A DNA stretch of 64,000 nucleotides from Glaciihabitans sp. dw_435 (GCF_018449675.1 NZ_JAAVUZ010000002.1:1-64000), one strand, 5' to 3'. Positions 7,989 to 16,979 are shown, counted from the first letter of the stretch. Notes: generated by a model from the sequence alone, not told the origin. Translations and numbers: made by a program.

Positions 7989-8951
7989 GTGCAGCGTACA
8001 TCCGTCACCACCGGCCTCGTCATCGCCGTCATCGCCGCGCTCACGTTCGGCGCATCCGGTGCGCTCGTCAAGCCGCTGCTCGAGTCGGGCTGGAGCCCCG
8101 CGGCCGCCGTGACCGCCCGCGCCCTCATCGGTGGGGTCGTCCTCAGCCCCATCGCCGTCCTCAGTCTGCGGGGCAACTGGAATGCCCTGTGGCGCGGCCG
8201 CTGGCGAGTGCTCGGAATGGGCCTGATCGGCGTCGCGGGCACACAACTGGCCTACTTTGCCTCCCTGCAGCGCATCCCCATCGGCACGGCCGTGCTGCTC
8301 GAGTACATGGCGCCCATCCTGCTCGTGCTCTTCGTCTGGGCCCGCTCCCGCCGCCTCCCCGAGGTCGTCGTCCTGGCCGGCAGCGTCGTCGCCGTGGCGG
8401 GCCTCGTGCTCGTCGTCGGGCCCGCCGGAGGAGCGGACGTGCTCGGCCTTGTCTTCGCCCTCCTCGCAATGGTCGGCTGCGCGATCTACTACGTGATTGC
8501 CGCCCGCCCCAACGACGGACTCCCGCCGGTCGCGCTCGCCTCGTTCGGGCTGCTGCTGGGTGGCGGCGCCCTGTGGCTGGTGGGGTTGACCGGCCTGGTT
8601 CCGTTCACCGCGCCCTTCACCACCGTGCGGATGTTCGGCGCCGAGCAGCCGTGGTGGATCCCCCTGGTGATCGTCGGCGTTGTCGCCACCGCCGTCGCGT
8701 ACACCGCGAACATCACGGCGAGCGCAATCCTCGGGTCCCGCCTCGCCTCGTTCGCCGGACTGCTCGAGGTCATCGCGGCGACGTTCTACGCGTGGCTGCT
8801 GCTCGGTGAAAACATCACCGTGATTCAGCTCGTCGGCGGCGCGCTCATCCTCGCCGGCATCGCGCTGGTGCGCAGCGCGAAAGACACGTCCGCAGTGGAC
8901 GGGCACGTCGCCCCGGCGGCAACGCCCGCCGTGCCGCAGCCAACACCGTAG
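7989..8951 (+). CDS. EamA/DMT family transporter (320 aa)
   Basis: Ten-helix drug/metabolite transporter, cytoplasmic membrane. Two repeated EamA domains are visible: the first runs from the N-terminal TTGLVIAVIAALTFGASGAL to about residue 145, the second from about 155 to 295 with a typical ending LLGENITVIQLVGGALILAG. A hydrophilic Pro/Ala-rich tail of about 25 residues follows. The GTG at 7989 sits 5 bases after AGGGAG and gives a start immediately before the first helix. The substrate is unknown; members export amino acids, nucleobases or metabolites. It is divergent from the CGNR regulator. Confidence 0.85.
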   Translation: MQRTSVTTGLVIAVIAALTFGASGALVKPLLESGWSPAAAVTARALIGGVVLSPIAVLSLRGNWNALWRGRWRVLGMGLIGVAGTQLAYFASLQRIPIGTAVLLEYMAPILLVLFVWARSRRLPEVVVLAGSVVAVAGLVLVVGPAGGADVLGLVFALLAMVGCAIYYVIAARPNDGLPPVALASFGLLLGGGALWLVGLTGLVPFTAPFTTVRMFGAEQPWWIPLVIVGVVATAVAYTANITASAILGSRLASFAGLLEVIAATFYAWLLLGENITVIQLVGGALILAGIALVRSAKDTSAVDGHVAPAATPAVPQPTP

Positions 8952-8977
8952 CGAGAGCCCTCCGGCGGTCGCCCGGG

Positions 8978-9937
8978 TTACAGCTCGAGCACCAGCCGCG
9001 GGCACGCGGCCCGGGACACGCAGATGTACATCACGGTGTTGTCCGCACGCTCCTCGGGCGTGAGGATCGAGTCGCGGTGGTCCACTTCGCCCGAGATCAC
9101 CTGCGTCTCGCAGGTTCCGCAGGTTCCCTCCTGGCAGCTCGACAGCACGAGCACGCCGCTCTCCTCGACGACATCGAGAATGCTGCGCCCCGGTGGCACC
9201 GTCAGCGTGGTGCCCGTGAAGGCGAGCTCGACCTCGAACGGTTCATCCAGCAGGGGCGTCTCCAGCGCGCGCGCCGCAAACCGCTCGACATGCAGGTGAT
9301 GGTCGGATGACTCGAGCGCCGACTCAACGGCGTCGATGAGGCGGGTAGGCCCGCAGCAGTAAATGGTGGTGCCGGGGTCGAGCGAGGCGAACAGCGCGGC
9401 CAGGTCCAGCCGCGCACCCTCATCGGCGGCGTGAATCGAGACGTGCCCGGGATAATCCCGCTCCAGCTCCGCGGCGAGCGCCATCGTCGAGCGGGAGCGT
9501 CCCAGGTAGGCCACCGTGAAGTCGGCGCCGGCGGCGGCCGCCGCCGCGACCATGGGTGCGATCGGCGTGATGCCGATGCCTCCGGCGAGGAAGAGATAGC
9601 GCGATCCGGGCGTGGGGGTGAAGGCGAAGTGATTCCGGGGCCCGCGGACGCGCAGGGTGTCACCGACGGCGACGGAATCGTGCACCCACGCGGAGCCACC
9701 GCGGCCCGCAGTCTCGCGTAGTACGCCGAGACGCCAGGTCGGGGCATCCGCCCGTCCACTCAGCGAGTACTGGCGTTCGTCGCCGCTGGGCAGCACCACG
9801 TCGATGTGAGACCCGGGGGTCCACGCGGGCAGGGCCGCGCCATCGACGCCGCCGAGTTCGAAGAAGTCGACGCCGTCCGCGGCGCGAGTGCGCCCCACCA
9901 CGACCGTGTCGAACTCGCCATCGTGCAGGTGACTCAT
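8978..9937 (-). CDS. PDR/VanB-family oxidoreductase, flavin plus C-terminal [2Fe-2S] (319 aa)
   Basis: Reductase component of the phthalate dioxygenase reductase/vanillate demethylase type, moving electrons from NAD(P)H through flavin to a 2Fe-2S cluster and on to an oxygenase. Domain order is flavin-binding (RQYSLSGRAD), nucleotide-binding (LAGGIGITPIAPMV, YCCGPTRLID) and a C-terminal plant-type ferredoxin with Cys268, 273, 276 and 306 (SSCQEGTCGTCE...YIC). Its ATG overlaps the stop of the upstream XRE-cupin regulator by 4 bases, so regulator and reductase form one operon. No Rieske oxygenase partner is encoded in this window, so its electron acceptor is unknown. Confidence 0.87.
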   Translation of the reverse strand: MSHLHDGEFDTVVVGRTRAADGVDFFELGGVDGAALPAWTPGSHIDVVLPSGDERQYSLSGRADAPTWRLGVLRETAGRGGSAWVHDSVAVGDTLRVRGPRNHFAFTPTPGSRYLFLAGGIGITPIAPMVAAAAAAGADFTVAYLGRSRSTMALAAELERDYPGHVSIHAADEGARLDLAALFASLDPGTTIYCCGPTRLIDAVESALESSDHHLHVERFAARALETPLLDEPFEVELAFTGTTLTVPPGRSILDVVEESGVLVLSSCQEGTCGTCETQVISGEVDHRDSILTPEERADNTVMYICVSRAACPRLVLEL

Positions 9938-10464
9938 AGAAGCTCTGGTTTCTCTTTGACAACGAACATGCGGTATCCGGCCTCATCGAGGGCGCCCCAC
10001 CGGTGGGCGGTGCCGCCCTCGTAGTAGATCGAGTCGCCGACCCCGAGCTCGAAGATGCCCTCGCCCTTCAGGTCGACGGCCACGCGGCCCTCGAGCACGT
10101 GAACGAACTCGTCCTCAGCGTGCGTGTAGTACTCGCCCGGGTCGGTGTTGTTCGCCCGGAACTCCATGGGATGAAAGTGGCGCTTGCCGTGCACGAGCAG
10201 TCGGCCCTCGCCCTTGCCGTAGGGCCCGACGGTGCCCTCATTGGCCCGCACGAGCACCACGGACGGCTGATCGGGATCATCGGCCCCGTCGTCGGCGGCT
10301 TCCATCAGTTCGAGCTGGCTGCTGCCGAGGGCTCGGGCGATCTTCTCCATCGACACCATGCTCGGGCGGGCGAGGCCACGTTCGAGCTGGCTGATGAACG
10401 GGTGCGAGAGCTCGGCCAGGTCTGCCAGCTGCACGAGCGTCAGTCCACGAGCGCGGCGCAGCAC
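9934..10464 (-). CDS. XRE-family transcriptional regulator with C-terminal cupin domain (176 aa from first canonical start)
   Basis: N-terminal helix-turn-helix (GLTLVQLADLAELSHPFISQ, then LERGLARPS) and a C-terminal cupin-2 sensor domain with GEYYTHAEDEFVHVLEGR and HRWG. Such proteins sense a small ligand through the cupin and usually control neighbouring catabolic genes. The listed start is the only usable NTG (GTG 10464), but it cuts into helix 1: the frame continues upstream and encodes SAIKSAVDRQAELIGARIR, as expected for this family. A good ribosome site (AGGAG, minus strand 10535-10531) lies 6 bases before a GTC at 10524, so translation may begin at GTC. It precedes the PDR reductase and is divergent from the amidohydrolase/ABC cluster. 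Confidence 0.82.
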   Translation of the reverse strand: MLRRARGLTLVQLADLAELSHPFISQLERGLARPSMVSMEKIARALGSSQLELMEAADDGADDPDQPSVVLVRANEGTVGPYGKGEGRLLVHGKRHFHPMEFRANNTDPGEYYTHAEDEFVHVLEGRVAVDLKGEGIFELGVGDSIYYEGGTAHRWGALDEAGYRMFVVKEKPELL

Positions 10465-10681
10465 GCGAATGCGGGCGCCGATCAGCTCGGCCTGTCGGTC
10501 GACGGCGGACTTGATCGCGCTGACGGGGTACTCCTGAGGTGGTGGGTGGGGCTGCCGGGGTAAATGCCGGGGCTATAGCTGTATCACGCCGGCCGGGACG
10601 ACTGCTGCAGGCGTCCGCCGGTAATTAATACATGGAAATGACGACGTTACATGGCCGAAACGCAACGTCCCTAGATTCAAG

Positions 10682-10700
10682 ATGTTGATCACATCAACAT
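10682..10700. promoter_or_regulatory. 19-bp palindrome, candidate operator of the XRE-cupin regulator
   Basis: ATGTTGAT-CAC-ATCAACAT is a perfect 8-3-8 inverted repeat in the divergent intergenic region between the regulator and the amidohydrolase gene. It lies 27-45 bases before the probable translation start of the latter. The AT-rich dyad in a GC-rich background and its location are what one expects of an operator. Confidence 0.5.
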
Positions 10701-10735
10701 TTTGACCTAGATCCCGGAGTCTCGCCATCGCCACC

Positions 10736-11989
10736 TTGCTCCCCCGCCCGATCTCGCTGCTGCGGGGTGCCCTCCTGTCCGACGGCTCGCTCTGCGATGT
10801 CGAAATCGCTGGCGACACGGTCGTGTCCGTGCTTCCCGCGGGAGATGCACCCGACGCGGATCCGGATGCCACGCTCGACCTCACCGGGTTTGTGCTGCTG
10901 ACCGCGCCGGCCGAACCACACGCCCATCTCGACAAGGCGCTGTCCTGGGACCTGATCAACCCGCCCATGGGCGACCTGGGACTGGCGATCCGCTCGTGGC
11001 AGGAGTACTCGGCCGTGATGACCGTCGAGTCCATCGCCGACCGTGCACGCGAGCAGGCTCTGACGATGCTGCGCAACGGCATCACCGCCATCCGCTGCCA
11101 CGTTGACGTTCTCACCGGCGACGAGCCGATGCGCGGCGTCGAGGCGCTCGTGCGGGTGCGCGAGGAACTGCGCGACCTGATGGACATCGAGCTCGTCGCG
11201 CTCGCGGGTCCGTTCGTCCCCTCCGACCGCGTGGAGCTTGCCCTCGACCTCGGGGTCGACCTCGTGGGCGGCGCCCCGCACCTCGCCGAAGACCCGATTG
11301 CCGACCTCGCCCGCCTGCTCGAGATCGCCGAACGGCGTGGGGTCGGCGTGGATATCCACACCGATGAGGCGCTCGAGGGCCAGACCACGCTGCTGGAGTT
11401 TGCCCGGATCGTGCGTGACTGGCCCGCGACGCAGCCGGCCTCCGCGGGTCACTGCGTGCGCCTGGGAACCCTCGATACCGCAGAACTTGACGAGGTGATC
11501 ACTGCGATCCGTGCCTCCGACATAGGCATCATTTCGCTGCCGATCACCAACCTGTACCTCCAGGGCTGGCAGCACCCCGTCTCGACGCCGCGGGGGCTCA
11601 CCGCTCTGCGGGCGCTTCTCGATGCGGGTGTCCGTGTGGGTGCCGGCGCCGACAACGTGCGGGACCCGTTCAACCCGGTCGGCCGCAGTGACGCGCTGGA
11701 GACGGCATCGCTGCTGGTTACCGCCGGACACCTCACGCTCGACGAGGCGTACTCGATGGTGAGCGCGGGGTCGCGGTCGGTCATGTCCCTACCCGTCGCG
11801 GGACCCATCGTCGGGGCGAAGGCAGAACTGCTTGCCGTGCGCGGCACGGGGCTGTCCGACGTGATCGCCAACGCCTCCGCCGACCGATTTGTGATCCACG
11901 CAGGGCGACTCGTCGCCCACAGCACCGTGACCTACGCCGTCGCGGCCCCCGCACCGTACTCCCCGCCCACTCTCCTGGAAACGAGGTGA
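10736..11989 (+). CDS. Cytosine-deaminase-like amidohydrolase (CodA/AtzC group, 417 aa)
   Basis: Metal-dependent hydrolase of the cytosine deaminase/N-isopropylammelide amidohydrolase group. The metal and catalytic motifs are complete: PHAHLDK (H62, H64), HTDE (H208, E211), GHC (H239) and DNVRDPFNPVG (D306). It should deaminate or open a cyclic amidine, pyrimidine-like or related ring; the substrate is not known. It is the first gene of a co-directional run through an ABC importer, SDR, FAD oxidase and creatininase-family enzyme, so it probably acts on the imported compound. The first NTG is TTG 10736, but it lies 16 bases from the GGAG at 10716-10719. An in-frame ATC at 10727 has ideal 7-base spacing and would give a start of three more residues. 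Confidence 0.82.
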   Translation: MLPRPISLLRGALLSDGSLCDVEIAGDTVVSVLPAGDAPDADPDATLDLTGFVLLTAPAEPHAHLDKALSWDLINPPMGDLGLAIRSWQEYSAVMTVESIADRAREQALTMLRNGITAIRCHVDVLTGDEPMRGVEALVRVREELRDLMDIELVALAGPFVPSDRVELALDLGVDLVGGAPHLAEDPIADLARLLEIAERRGVGVDIHTDEALEGQTTLLEFARIVRDWPATQPASAGHCVRLGTLDTAELDEVITAIRASDIGIISLPITNLYLQGWQHPVSTPRGLTALRALLDAGVRVGAGADNVRDPFNPVGRSDALETASLLVTAGHLTLDEAYSMVSAGSRSVMSLPVAGPIVGAKAELLAVRGTGLSDVIANASADRFVIHAGRLVAHSTVTYAVAAPAPYSPPTLLETR

Positions 11990-12780
11990 TGCTGTCCATG
12001 TCGGTTACAGCTCCCGCACGATCGTCATCCACTGCGACCCCGACCAGCGATGTCCTCCTCGACTTCCGCAACGTCGCCATGCAGTTCCCCAACGGCACCA
12101 TCGCCCTGCAGGGCGTCGATCTCACGGTCAAGCGGGGTGAGTTTGTGACCGTCGTCGGCCCCTCGGGCTGCGGAAAGAGCACACTCCTGCGCATCGCCTC
12201 CGGACTCGAGAGCGCCTCGGAGGGCACGGCCACGGTGGAGACCAATCGCATCGGCTACGTGTTCCAGGACGCGACCCTCCTGCCCTGGCGCACGGTGCAG
12301 GCGAACGTGGAGCTGCTTGCCGAGTTGCACGGCGTCAAGTCGAAGGACCGCGCCGCCAAGGCGAAGGAGGCCATCGACCTCGTGGGGCTGACCGGGTTCG
12401 AGAAGAACCTGCCCAAGCAGCTCTCGGGCGGAATGCGCATGCGCGCGTCCCTCGCCCGCTCGCTCACCCTCGAGCCGGAACTGTTCCTCTTCGACGAACC
12501 GTTCGGCGCACTCGACGAAATCACGCGCGAGCGTCTCAACGACGAACTGCTGCGACTCTTCGTCGAAAAGCAGTTCGCCGGATTGTTCATCACCCACTCG
12601 GTGTCGGAGGCCGTCTACCTCTCCACCAAGGTCGTCGTGATGTCTGGCCGGCCCGGCGGCATCGTGAAGACCTTCGACGTTCCGTTCTCCATGCCCCGCG
12701 ACCCCGACATTCGCTTCACCCCGGAGTTTGCCGCCCTCGTCGGCGAAGTCTCCCACGCACTCCGAGAGGGGCACCACTGA
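11989..12780 (+). CDS. ABC transporter ATP-binding protein (nitrate/sulfonate/pyrimidine type, 263 aa)
   Basis: ATPase of an importer in the taurine/nitrate/hydroxymethylpyrimidine group. Walker A is GPSGCGKST, the signature is LSGGMRMRASLARS, Walker B is LFLFDEPFGALD, and the switch His lies in FITHSVSEAV. All catalytic motifs are intact. The ATG at 11989 shares one base with the stop of the amidohydrolase. A GTG three bases earlier and an ATG at 11998 (11 bases after GAGG) are alternative starts. It runs directly into the permease (TGATG). Together with the next two genes it forms a complete importer. Confidence 0.87.
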   Translation: MLSMSVTAPARSSSTATPTSDVLLDFRNVAMQFPNGTIALQGVDLTVKRGEFVTVVGPSGCGKSTLLRIASGLESASEGTATVETNRIGYVFQDATLLPWRTVQANVELLAELHGVKSKDRAAKAKEAIDLVGLTGFEKNLPKQLSGGMRMRASLARSLTLEPELFLFDEPFGALDEITRERLNDELLRLFVEKQFAGLFITHSVSEAVYLSTKVVVMSGRPGGIVKTFDVPFSMPRDPDIRFTPEFAALVGEVSHALREGHH

Positions 12781-13625
12781 TGGCCACCGTGATCGGCTCC
12801 CCCGCGACATCCGCCCCCGCGAAGCGTCCGACCGCCCGCCGCAGCCTCGCGTCCCGCATGTCGTGGTGGCAGCCCGTTGCCGTCTTCGCCGTGCTCATCG
12901 GCATCTGGTACACGGTTGCCTGGTACTACGACAAGGTGCAGGAGCTCAGCTTCCTGGTGCCGTACCCGCACAAGGTCTTCGAATCGCTGTTCCTCGACGC
13001 GAAGCGCCGCCCCGACCTGTTCGAGGCGATCGGCAACACGACGGCAGTCATGCTGACCGGGCTCGTCATTGCGATCGTGATCGGCATGACCTGGGCTGTC
13101 ATCATGTCGCAGGCGAAGTGGGCGGAGCGTTCACTCTTTCCCTACGCGGTGATTCTGCAGTGCGTCCCGATCCTCGCGCTCGTGCCGCTGATCGGATCGT
13201 TGTACGGCTACGGCTTCCCGTCCCGTGTGATCGTCACGACGATGATCGCGCTGTTCCCGCTGGTGTCGAACACGCTCTTCGGACTGCAATCGGCCGACCG
13301 CGCACAGCGCGAACTGTTCAAGCTGCAGGGGGCGTCGCGCTGGACGGTGCTCACGAAGCTCCAGTTCCCCGCCGCGCTGCCCCTGATCTTCGTCGGCCTG
13401 CGCAACGCGGCCGGCCTCTCGGTCATCGGCGCGATCGTGGGAGACCAGTTCTTCCAGCGCGGTGCCGGCGGACTCGGAGTGCTCATCCAGCTCTACAACT
13501 CCCGCCTGCAGGGATCCGACACGTTTGCCACGATCATCGCCGCGTCACTTCTCGGCGTCGTGGTGTTCCTGGTCTTCGGTTTGCTCGGTCGCCTCGCGAT
13601 CGGCAAGTGGTACGACTTCAACTGA
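12780..13625 (+). CDS. ABC transporter permease (SsuC/TauC/ThiX type, 281 aa)
   Basis: Inner-membrane permease of the BPD_transp_1 family. A short N-terminal cytoplasmic tail is followed by a helix at about 32-48 and five more, with the EAA loop LFKLQGASRWTVLTKLQFPAALP near residue 185-207 for coupling to the ATPase. The conserved GLRNAAGLSVIGAIVGDQFF segment is typical of the SsuC/ThiX group. The start overlaps the ATPase stop by one base. Usual size and all core helices present. Confidence 0.87.
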   Translation: MATVIGSPATSAPAKRPTARRSLASRMSWWQPVAVFAVLIGIWYTVAWYYDKVQELSFLVPYPHKVFESLFLDAKRRPDLFEAIGNTTAVMLTGLVIAIVIGMTWAVIMSQAKWAERSLFPYAVILQCVPILALVPLIGSLYGYGFPSRVIVTTMIALFPLVSNTLFGLQSADRAQRELFKLQGASRWTVLTKLQFPAALPLIFVGLRNAAGLSVIGAIVGDQFFQRGAGGLGVLIQLYNSRLQGSDTFATIIAASLLGVVVFLVFGLLGRLAIGKWYDFN

Positions 13626-13683
13626 TTTTCTCTGTCCGCACGGCCCTTCCCACACACAGCAGTCCCTAGAAAACGGAGTAACC

Positions 13684-14856
13684 ATGCCCAAAAAGTCCCG
13701 CGTGTTCATGTCGATCGGCCTTGTTGTCGTCGCCGCTGCCGCGCTGAGCGCCTGCTCCACCAGCACACCTTCTGCCCCGACCACGACGTCGGCGGCAGCG
13801 GCCGTCGACCTCAAGGCTGCCGGGTGCCCGGCCACCGTCGTCATCCAGACGGACTGGAACCCGGAGGCCGACCACGGCCACGCCTACGAACTCGTCGGAC
13901 CGAACCCGGTCATCGACTCGGAGAAGAAGACAGTGACCGGCGACCTGATGTCCGGTGGCAAGTCCACCGGTGTCAAGGTTGAGGTTCGCGCCGGTGGACC
14001 CGCCATCGGGTACAGCTCGGTCAGCGCCCAGATGTACCAGGACCCCGACATTACGCTCGGCTACGTCTCCACCGACGAGGCCATCCAGAACTCGGCAACT
14101 TTGCAGACGACAGCCGTGTTCGCCGAGAACCAGATCTCTCCCCAGATGATCATGTGGGACCCGGCCACCTACCCCGACGTCAAGACGATCGCTGAACTCG
14201 GAACCGCTCTGAAGGCCGACGGCGGAGTCGTTCGGTACTTCAAGGGCGCCGCCTACATGAGCTACCTCCAGGGCGCCGGCGTGCTGCCGGAGTCAGTGCT
14301 CGACGGTGGCTACACCGGAACCCCGGCGGACTTCGTCACCGCCAAGGGCAAGGACGGCCAGCAGGGCTTCGCCACCGCTGAGCCGTACACGTACGAGAAC
14401 GAGATCGGCGCCTGGGGCAAGAAGGTCAACTACCAGCTGATCAACGACGCCGGCTACCCGATCTACCCGGAGGCTGTCTCGATCCGCACCGGCGACAAGG
14501 ACGCACTCTCGGGCTGCCTCACCGCACTCGTTCCCGTGCTGCAGCAGGCCGACGTCGACTACATCAACAACCCGACCGAGACCAACGCGCTGATCATCGA
14601 CCTCGTCGGTGCCTACAACAACGGCTGGGTCTACACGGCCGAGACCGCTGACTACGGCGTCAAGACGATGAAGGACCTGAAGATCGCCGCCAACGGAACC
14701 GACGGCGTTGCGGGCAGCTTCGACGAGGCTCGCATCAAGACGGTTCTCGACCTCGACACCCCGATCTTCACGGGCCAGGGTTCGACGCTGAAGGCCGGTC
14801 TCACCGCCGCCGACATGTTCACCAACGAATTCCTCGATTCGTCGATCAAGTTCTAA
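13684..14856 (+). CDS. ABC transporter substrate-binding lipoprotein (390 aa)
   Basis: Extracellular lipid-anchored binding protein of the importer. The N-terminus is a lipoprotein signal peptide, KKSRVFMSIGLVVVAAAA followed by the lipobox LSAC, so Cys22 would be lipidated. A Ser/Thr/Ala-rich tether follows. The mature part (ATVVIQTDWNPEADHG...) resembles the NMT1/SsuA-like two-domain binding fold used for pyrimidines, sulfonates and nitriles; the ligand cannot be read from sequence. CGGAG lies 6 bases before the ATG. Codon use is especially biased towards C- and G-ending codons, as expected for an abundant protein. Confidence 0.85.
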   Translation: MPKKSRVFMSIGLVVVAAAALSACSTSTPSAPTTTSAAAAVDLKAAGCPATVVIQTDWNPEADHGHAYELVGPNPVIDSEKKTVTGDLMSGGKSTGVKVEVRAGGPAIGYSSVSAQMYQDPDITLGYVSTDEAIQNSATLQTTAVFAENQISPQMIMWDPATYPDVKTIAELGTALKADGGVVRYFKGAAYMSYLQGAGVLPESVLDGGYTGTPADFVTAKGKDGQQGFATAEPYTYENEIGAWGKKVNYQLINDAGYPIYPEAVSIRTGDKDALSGCLTALVPVLQQADVDYINNPTETNALIIDLVGAYNNGWVYTAETADYGVKTMKDLKIAANGTDGVAGSFDEARIKTVLDLDTPIFTGQGSTLKAGLTAADMFTNEFLDSSIKF

Positions 14857-14861
14857 GACCG

Positions 14862-15623
14862 ATGACTACTCCTCCCGTGGCGACGACCGATCGGCTCGCC
14901 GGTAAGCGCGTCGTCGTCACGGGCGGGGCACGCGGAATCGGTGGCGCCATCGCCACCCGCTTTGCGGCCGAGGGTGCGTACGTCAGCATCCTCGACCGCC
15001 TGGTCGCCGAAGGCACGGGCCTCGCGGCCGACATCGGCGGCACGTTCCACGAGGTCGATCTGCTCCACCCGGACGCGATCGACTCCGCCATGCACGCCGC
15101 CCTCTGGGATCTCGGCGGCATCGACGTTCTCGTCAACAGCGCCGGCATCCTCAAGTTTTCCCCGCTCCTGGAGATCACCGTTGCCGACTGGAACGAGATG
15201 TTCTCCATCAACACCCGGGCCATGCTCACCACGATGCAGATCGCCGCGCGCAGCATGATCGCCGCGGGCACCGGCGGCACCATGATCAACCTCGCGAGCA
15301 TGGCCGCCAAAAAGGGTGGCGCCGGCGAGGGCCACTACGCGGCGTCCAAGGCCGCGGTCGTCGCCCTCACCCGCGTCGCGGCGCTCGAGTGGGGCAACCA
15401 CGGCATCACCGCCAACTCGCTCTGCCCGGGCTACATCCTCACCGAGATGGGCGCCGCCACACGCACGAAAGAGAACATCGCCGAGTGGTCGGGTTATTCG
15501 CCCCTCGGACGATTGGGAGAGGCGGTGGATGTCGCGAACGTCGCGCTGTTCCTCGCCTCAAGCGAATCCGCCTACCTCACCGGACAGGCCCTCAACGCCA
15601 CCGGCGGAATGGTCATGCACTAG
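14862..15623 (+). CDS. SDR family NAD(P)-dependent oxidoreductase (253 aa)
   Basis: Classical short-chain dehydrogenase. TGGARGIGG (20-28) binds the dinucleotide, NSAG is at 92-95, and the catalytic residues are Ser146, Tyr159 and Lys163 in the YxxxK arrangement. PGYILTEM and the C-terminal LTGQALNATGGMVMH complete the fold. It probably oxidises or reduces an alcohol/ketone intermediate of the pathway encoded by this cluster. Five bases separate it from the binding-protein gene and no ribosome site is clear, so translational coupling is likely. Confidence 0.87.
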   Translation: MTTPPVATTDRLAGKRVVVTGGARGIGGAIATRFAAEGAYVSILDRLVAEGTGLAADIGGTFHEVDLLHPDAIDSAMHAALWDLGGIDVLVNSAGILKFSPLLEITVADWNEMFSINTRAMLTTMQIAARSMIAAGTGGTMINLASMAAKKGGAGEGHYAASKAAVVALTRVAALEWGNHGITANSLCPGYILTEMGAATRTKENIAEWSGYSPLGRLGEAVDVANVALFLASSESAYLTGQALNATGGMVMH

Positions 15624-15683
15624 CCCGCTGCGCCCCACGAACACACGCTCCCGACGAACACGAACCACAAGAAGGTACACATC

Positions 15684-16979
15684 ATGAGCACCATCTCCCC
15701 CACCCCGACCGCGGCGCTGGAAGCCGAGCTCGTCGAGATCCTCGGCGAGCGCGGGGTCTCCAGCGACCAACGCATCCGCGAACGCTCCAGCGTTGACGGA
15801 GCGAAGATGTCTCCGATCCTGTCGGAGCAGCTCCCCCTCGGACTCGCGGACCTCGTCGCGTTCCCCACGACCGCGGAGGAAATTGCCTTGGTCGTCGCCG
15901 CTGCCGTGCGCCACGGCATCGGCATCACGCCCCGCGGCAAGGGAACCGGCAACTACGGCCAGGCCATCCCCCTGCAGGGAGGGCTCGTGCTTGACGTGTC
16001 CAAGGCCCGCGCGGTCGTCGAGGTGGGCGACGGCTACATCGTCGCCGAGGCGGGCGCCCAGATGGTGCAACTCGAGCAGGCGGCCCGAGAGACCGGCCAG
16101 GAACTCTGGATGTACCCGTCGACGGCCCAGTCGAGCATCGGCGGCTTCCTCTCCGGCGGCTCCGGCGGCACCGGGTCGATCGAGCACGGCTCCAACAGCC
16201 AGGGCTTCGTTGTTGCTCTCGATGTCATCCACGCCTCGCCCGATGCCTCCCTCGTTCACGTCGAGGGCGACGACGCCCAGGCCTACGTACACACCTACGG
16301 CACTGCCGGAATCATCGCCCGGGTAACGGTAAAGCTCGAACCGTTGCGGGACTGGCGCGGGGTGTACGCGTCCTTCGACACGTTCGCCGACGCCATCTCC
16401 GTGCTGCGCGAGGTCGGCAAACTGACCCCCACGCCGCGGCTCGTGAGCGCCGACCCGCCCGTCATCACCAATGCCCTCCCCAAGGACGACGCGTTCCCCG
16501 CCGACCGCGCCAGCTTCCGCGGCATCATCGCGCTTGAGGCGGTAGCGGAGGCAACAGCCCTGATCGAGGGTGCCGGCGGCCGTATCGAAGACGTGCGAGA
16601 GGGACCGCAGACGAGCATGAAGCTCAGTCTCCTCAGCTATAACCACCCGATCGAGTGGCTGCAGAAGACCTCTCCGGGAACCTACTTCCACGTCGAGGTT
16701 GGTGGCGACGCGCTCGTCGACCGCATCGACGAGGTACTGGAGGTCTACCCCGGCGGCATGCTCCACATCGAGGCCCAGCACAAGAACCCCATCGGCATGC
16801 TCGCCGGCGTCTACGAAAACGCCGACCAGGTCATCGCCGGCTACGACAAGCTCCGGGCCCTCGGCGTCGGCGTGCACAGTCCACATCAGTGGTACGTCGA
16901 CCACGAGGTCGAGCGCACCAAGATCCTGGCGGCCACCACAGACCCGGCCGGCCTTCTCAACCCGGGCAAGCTCGTATGA
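15684..16979 (+). CDS. FAD-binding oxidoreductase, VAO/GlcD family (431 aa)
   Basis: FAD-linked oxidase or dehydrogenase of the vanillyl-alcohol oxidase superfamily. The PCMH-type FAD domain is seen as VAFPTTAEEIALVV, TPRGKGTGNYGQAIP (about 91-105) and STAQSSIGGFLSGGSGGTGS (about 148-167). The C-terminal cap domain follows and ends PAGLLNPGKLV, the usual terminus of this family. Substrates of relatives are hydroxy acids and alcohols, so it would follow the SDR in an oxidative route. AAGAAGG lies before the ATG. Its stop overlaps the start of the creatininase-family gene by 4 bases. Confidence 0.85.
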   Translation: MSTISPTPTAALEAELVEILGERGVSSDQRIRERSSVDGAKMSPILSEQLPLGLADLVAFPTTAEEIALVVAAAVRHGIGITPRGKGTGNYGQAIPLQGGLVLDVSKARAVVEVGDGYIVAEAGAQMVQLEQAARETGQELWMYPSTAQSSIGGFLSGGSGGTGSIEHGSNSQGFVVALDVIHASPDASLVHVEGDDAQAYVHTYGTAGIIARVTVKLEPLRDWRGVYASFDTFADAISVLREVGKLTPTPRLVSADPPVITNALPKDDAFPADRASFRGIIALEAVAEATALIEGAGGRIEDVREGPQTSMKLSLLSYNHPIEWLQKTSPGTYFHVEVGGDALVDRIDEVLEVYPGGMLHIEAQHKNPIGMLAGVYENADQVIAGYDKLRALGVGVHSPHQWYVDHEVERTKILAATTDPAGLLNPGKLV

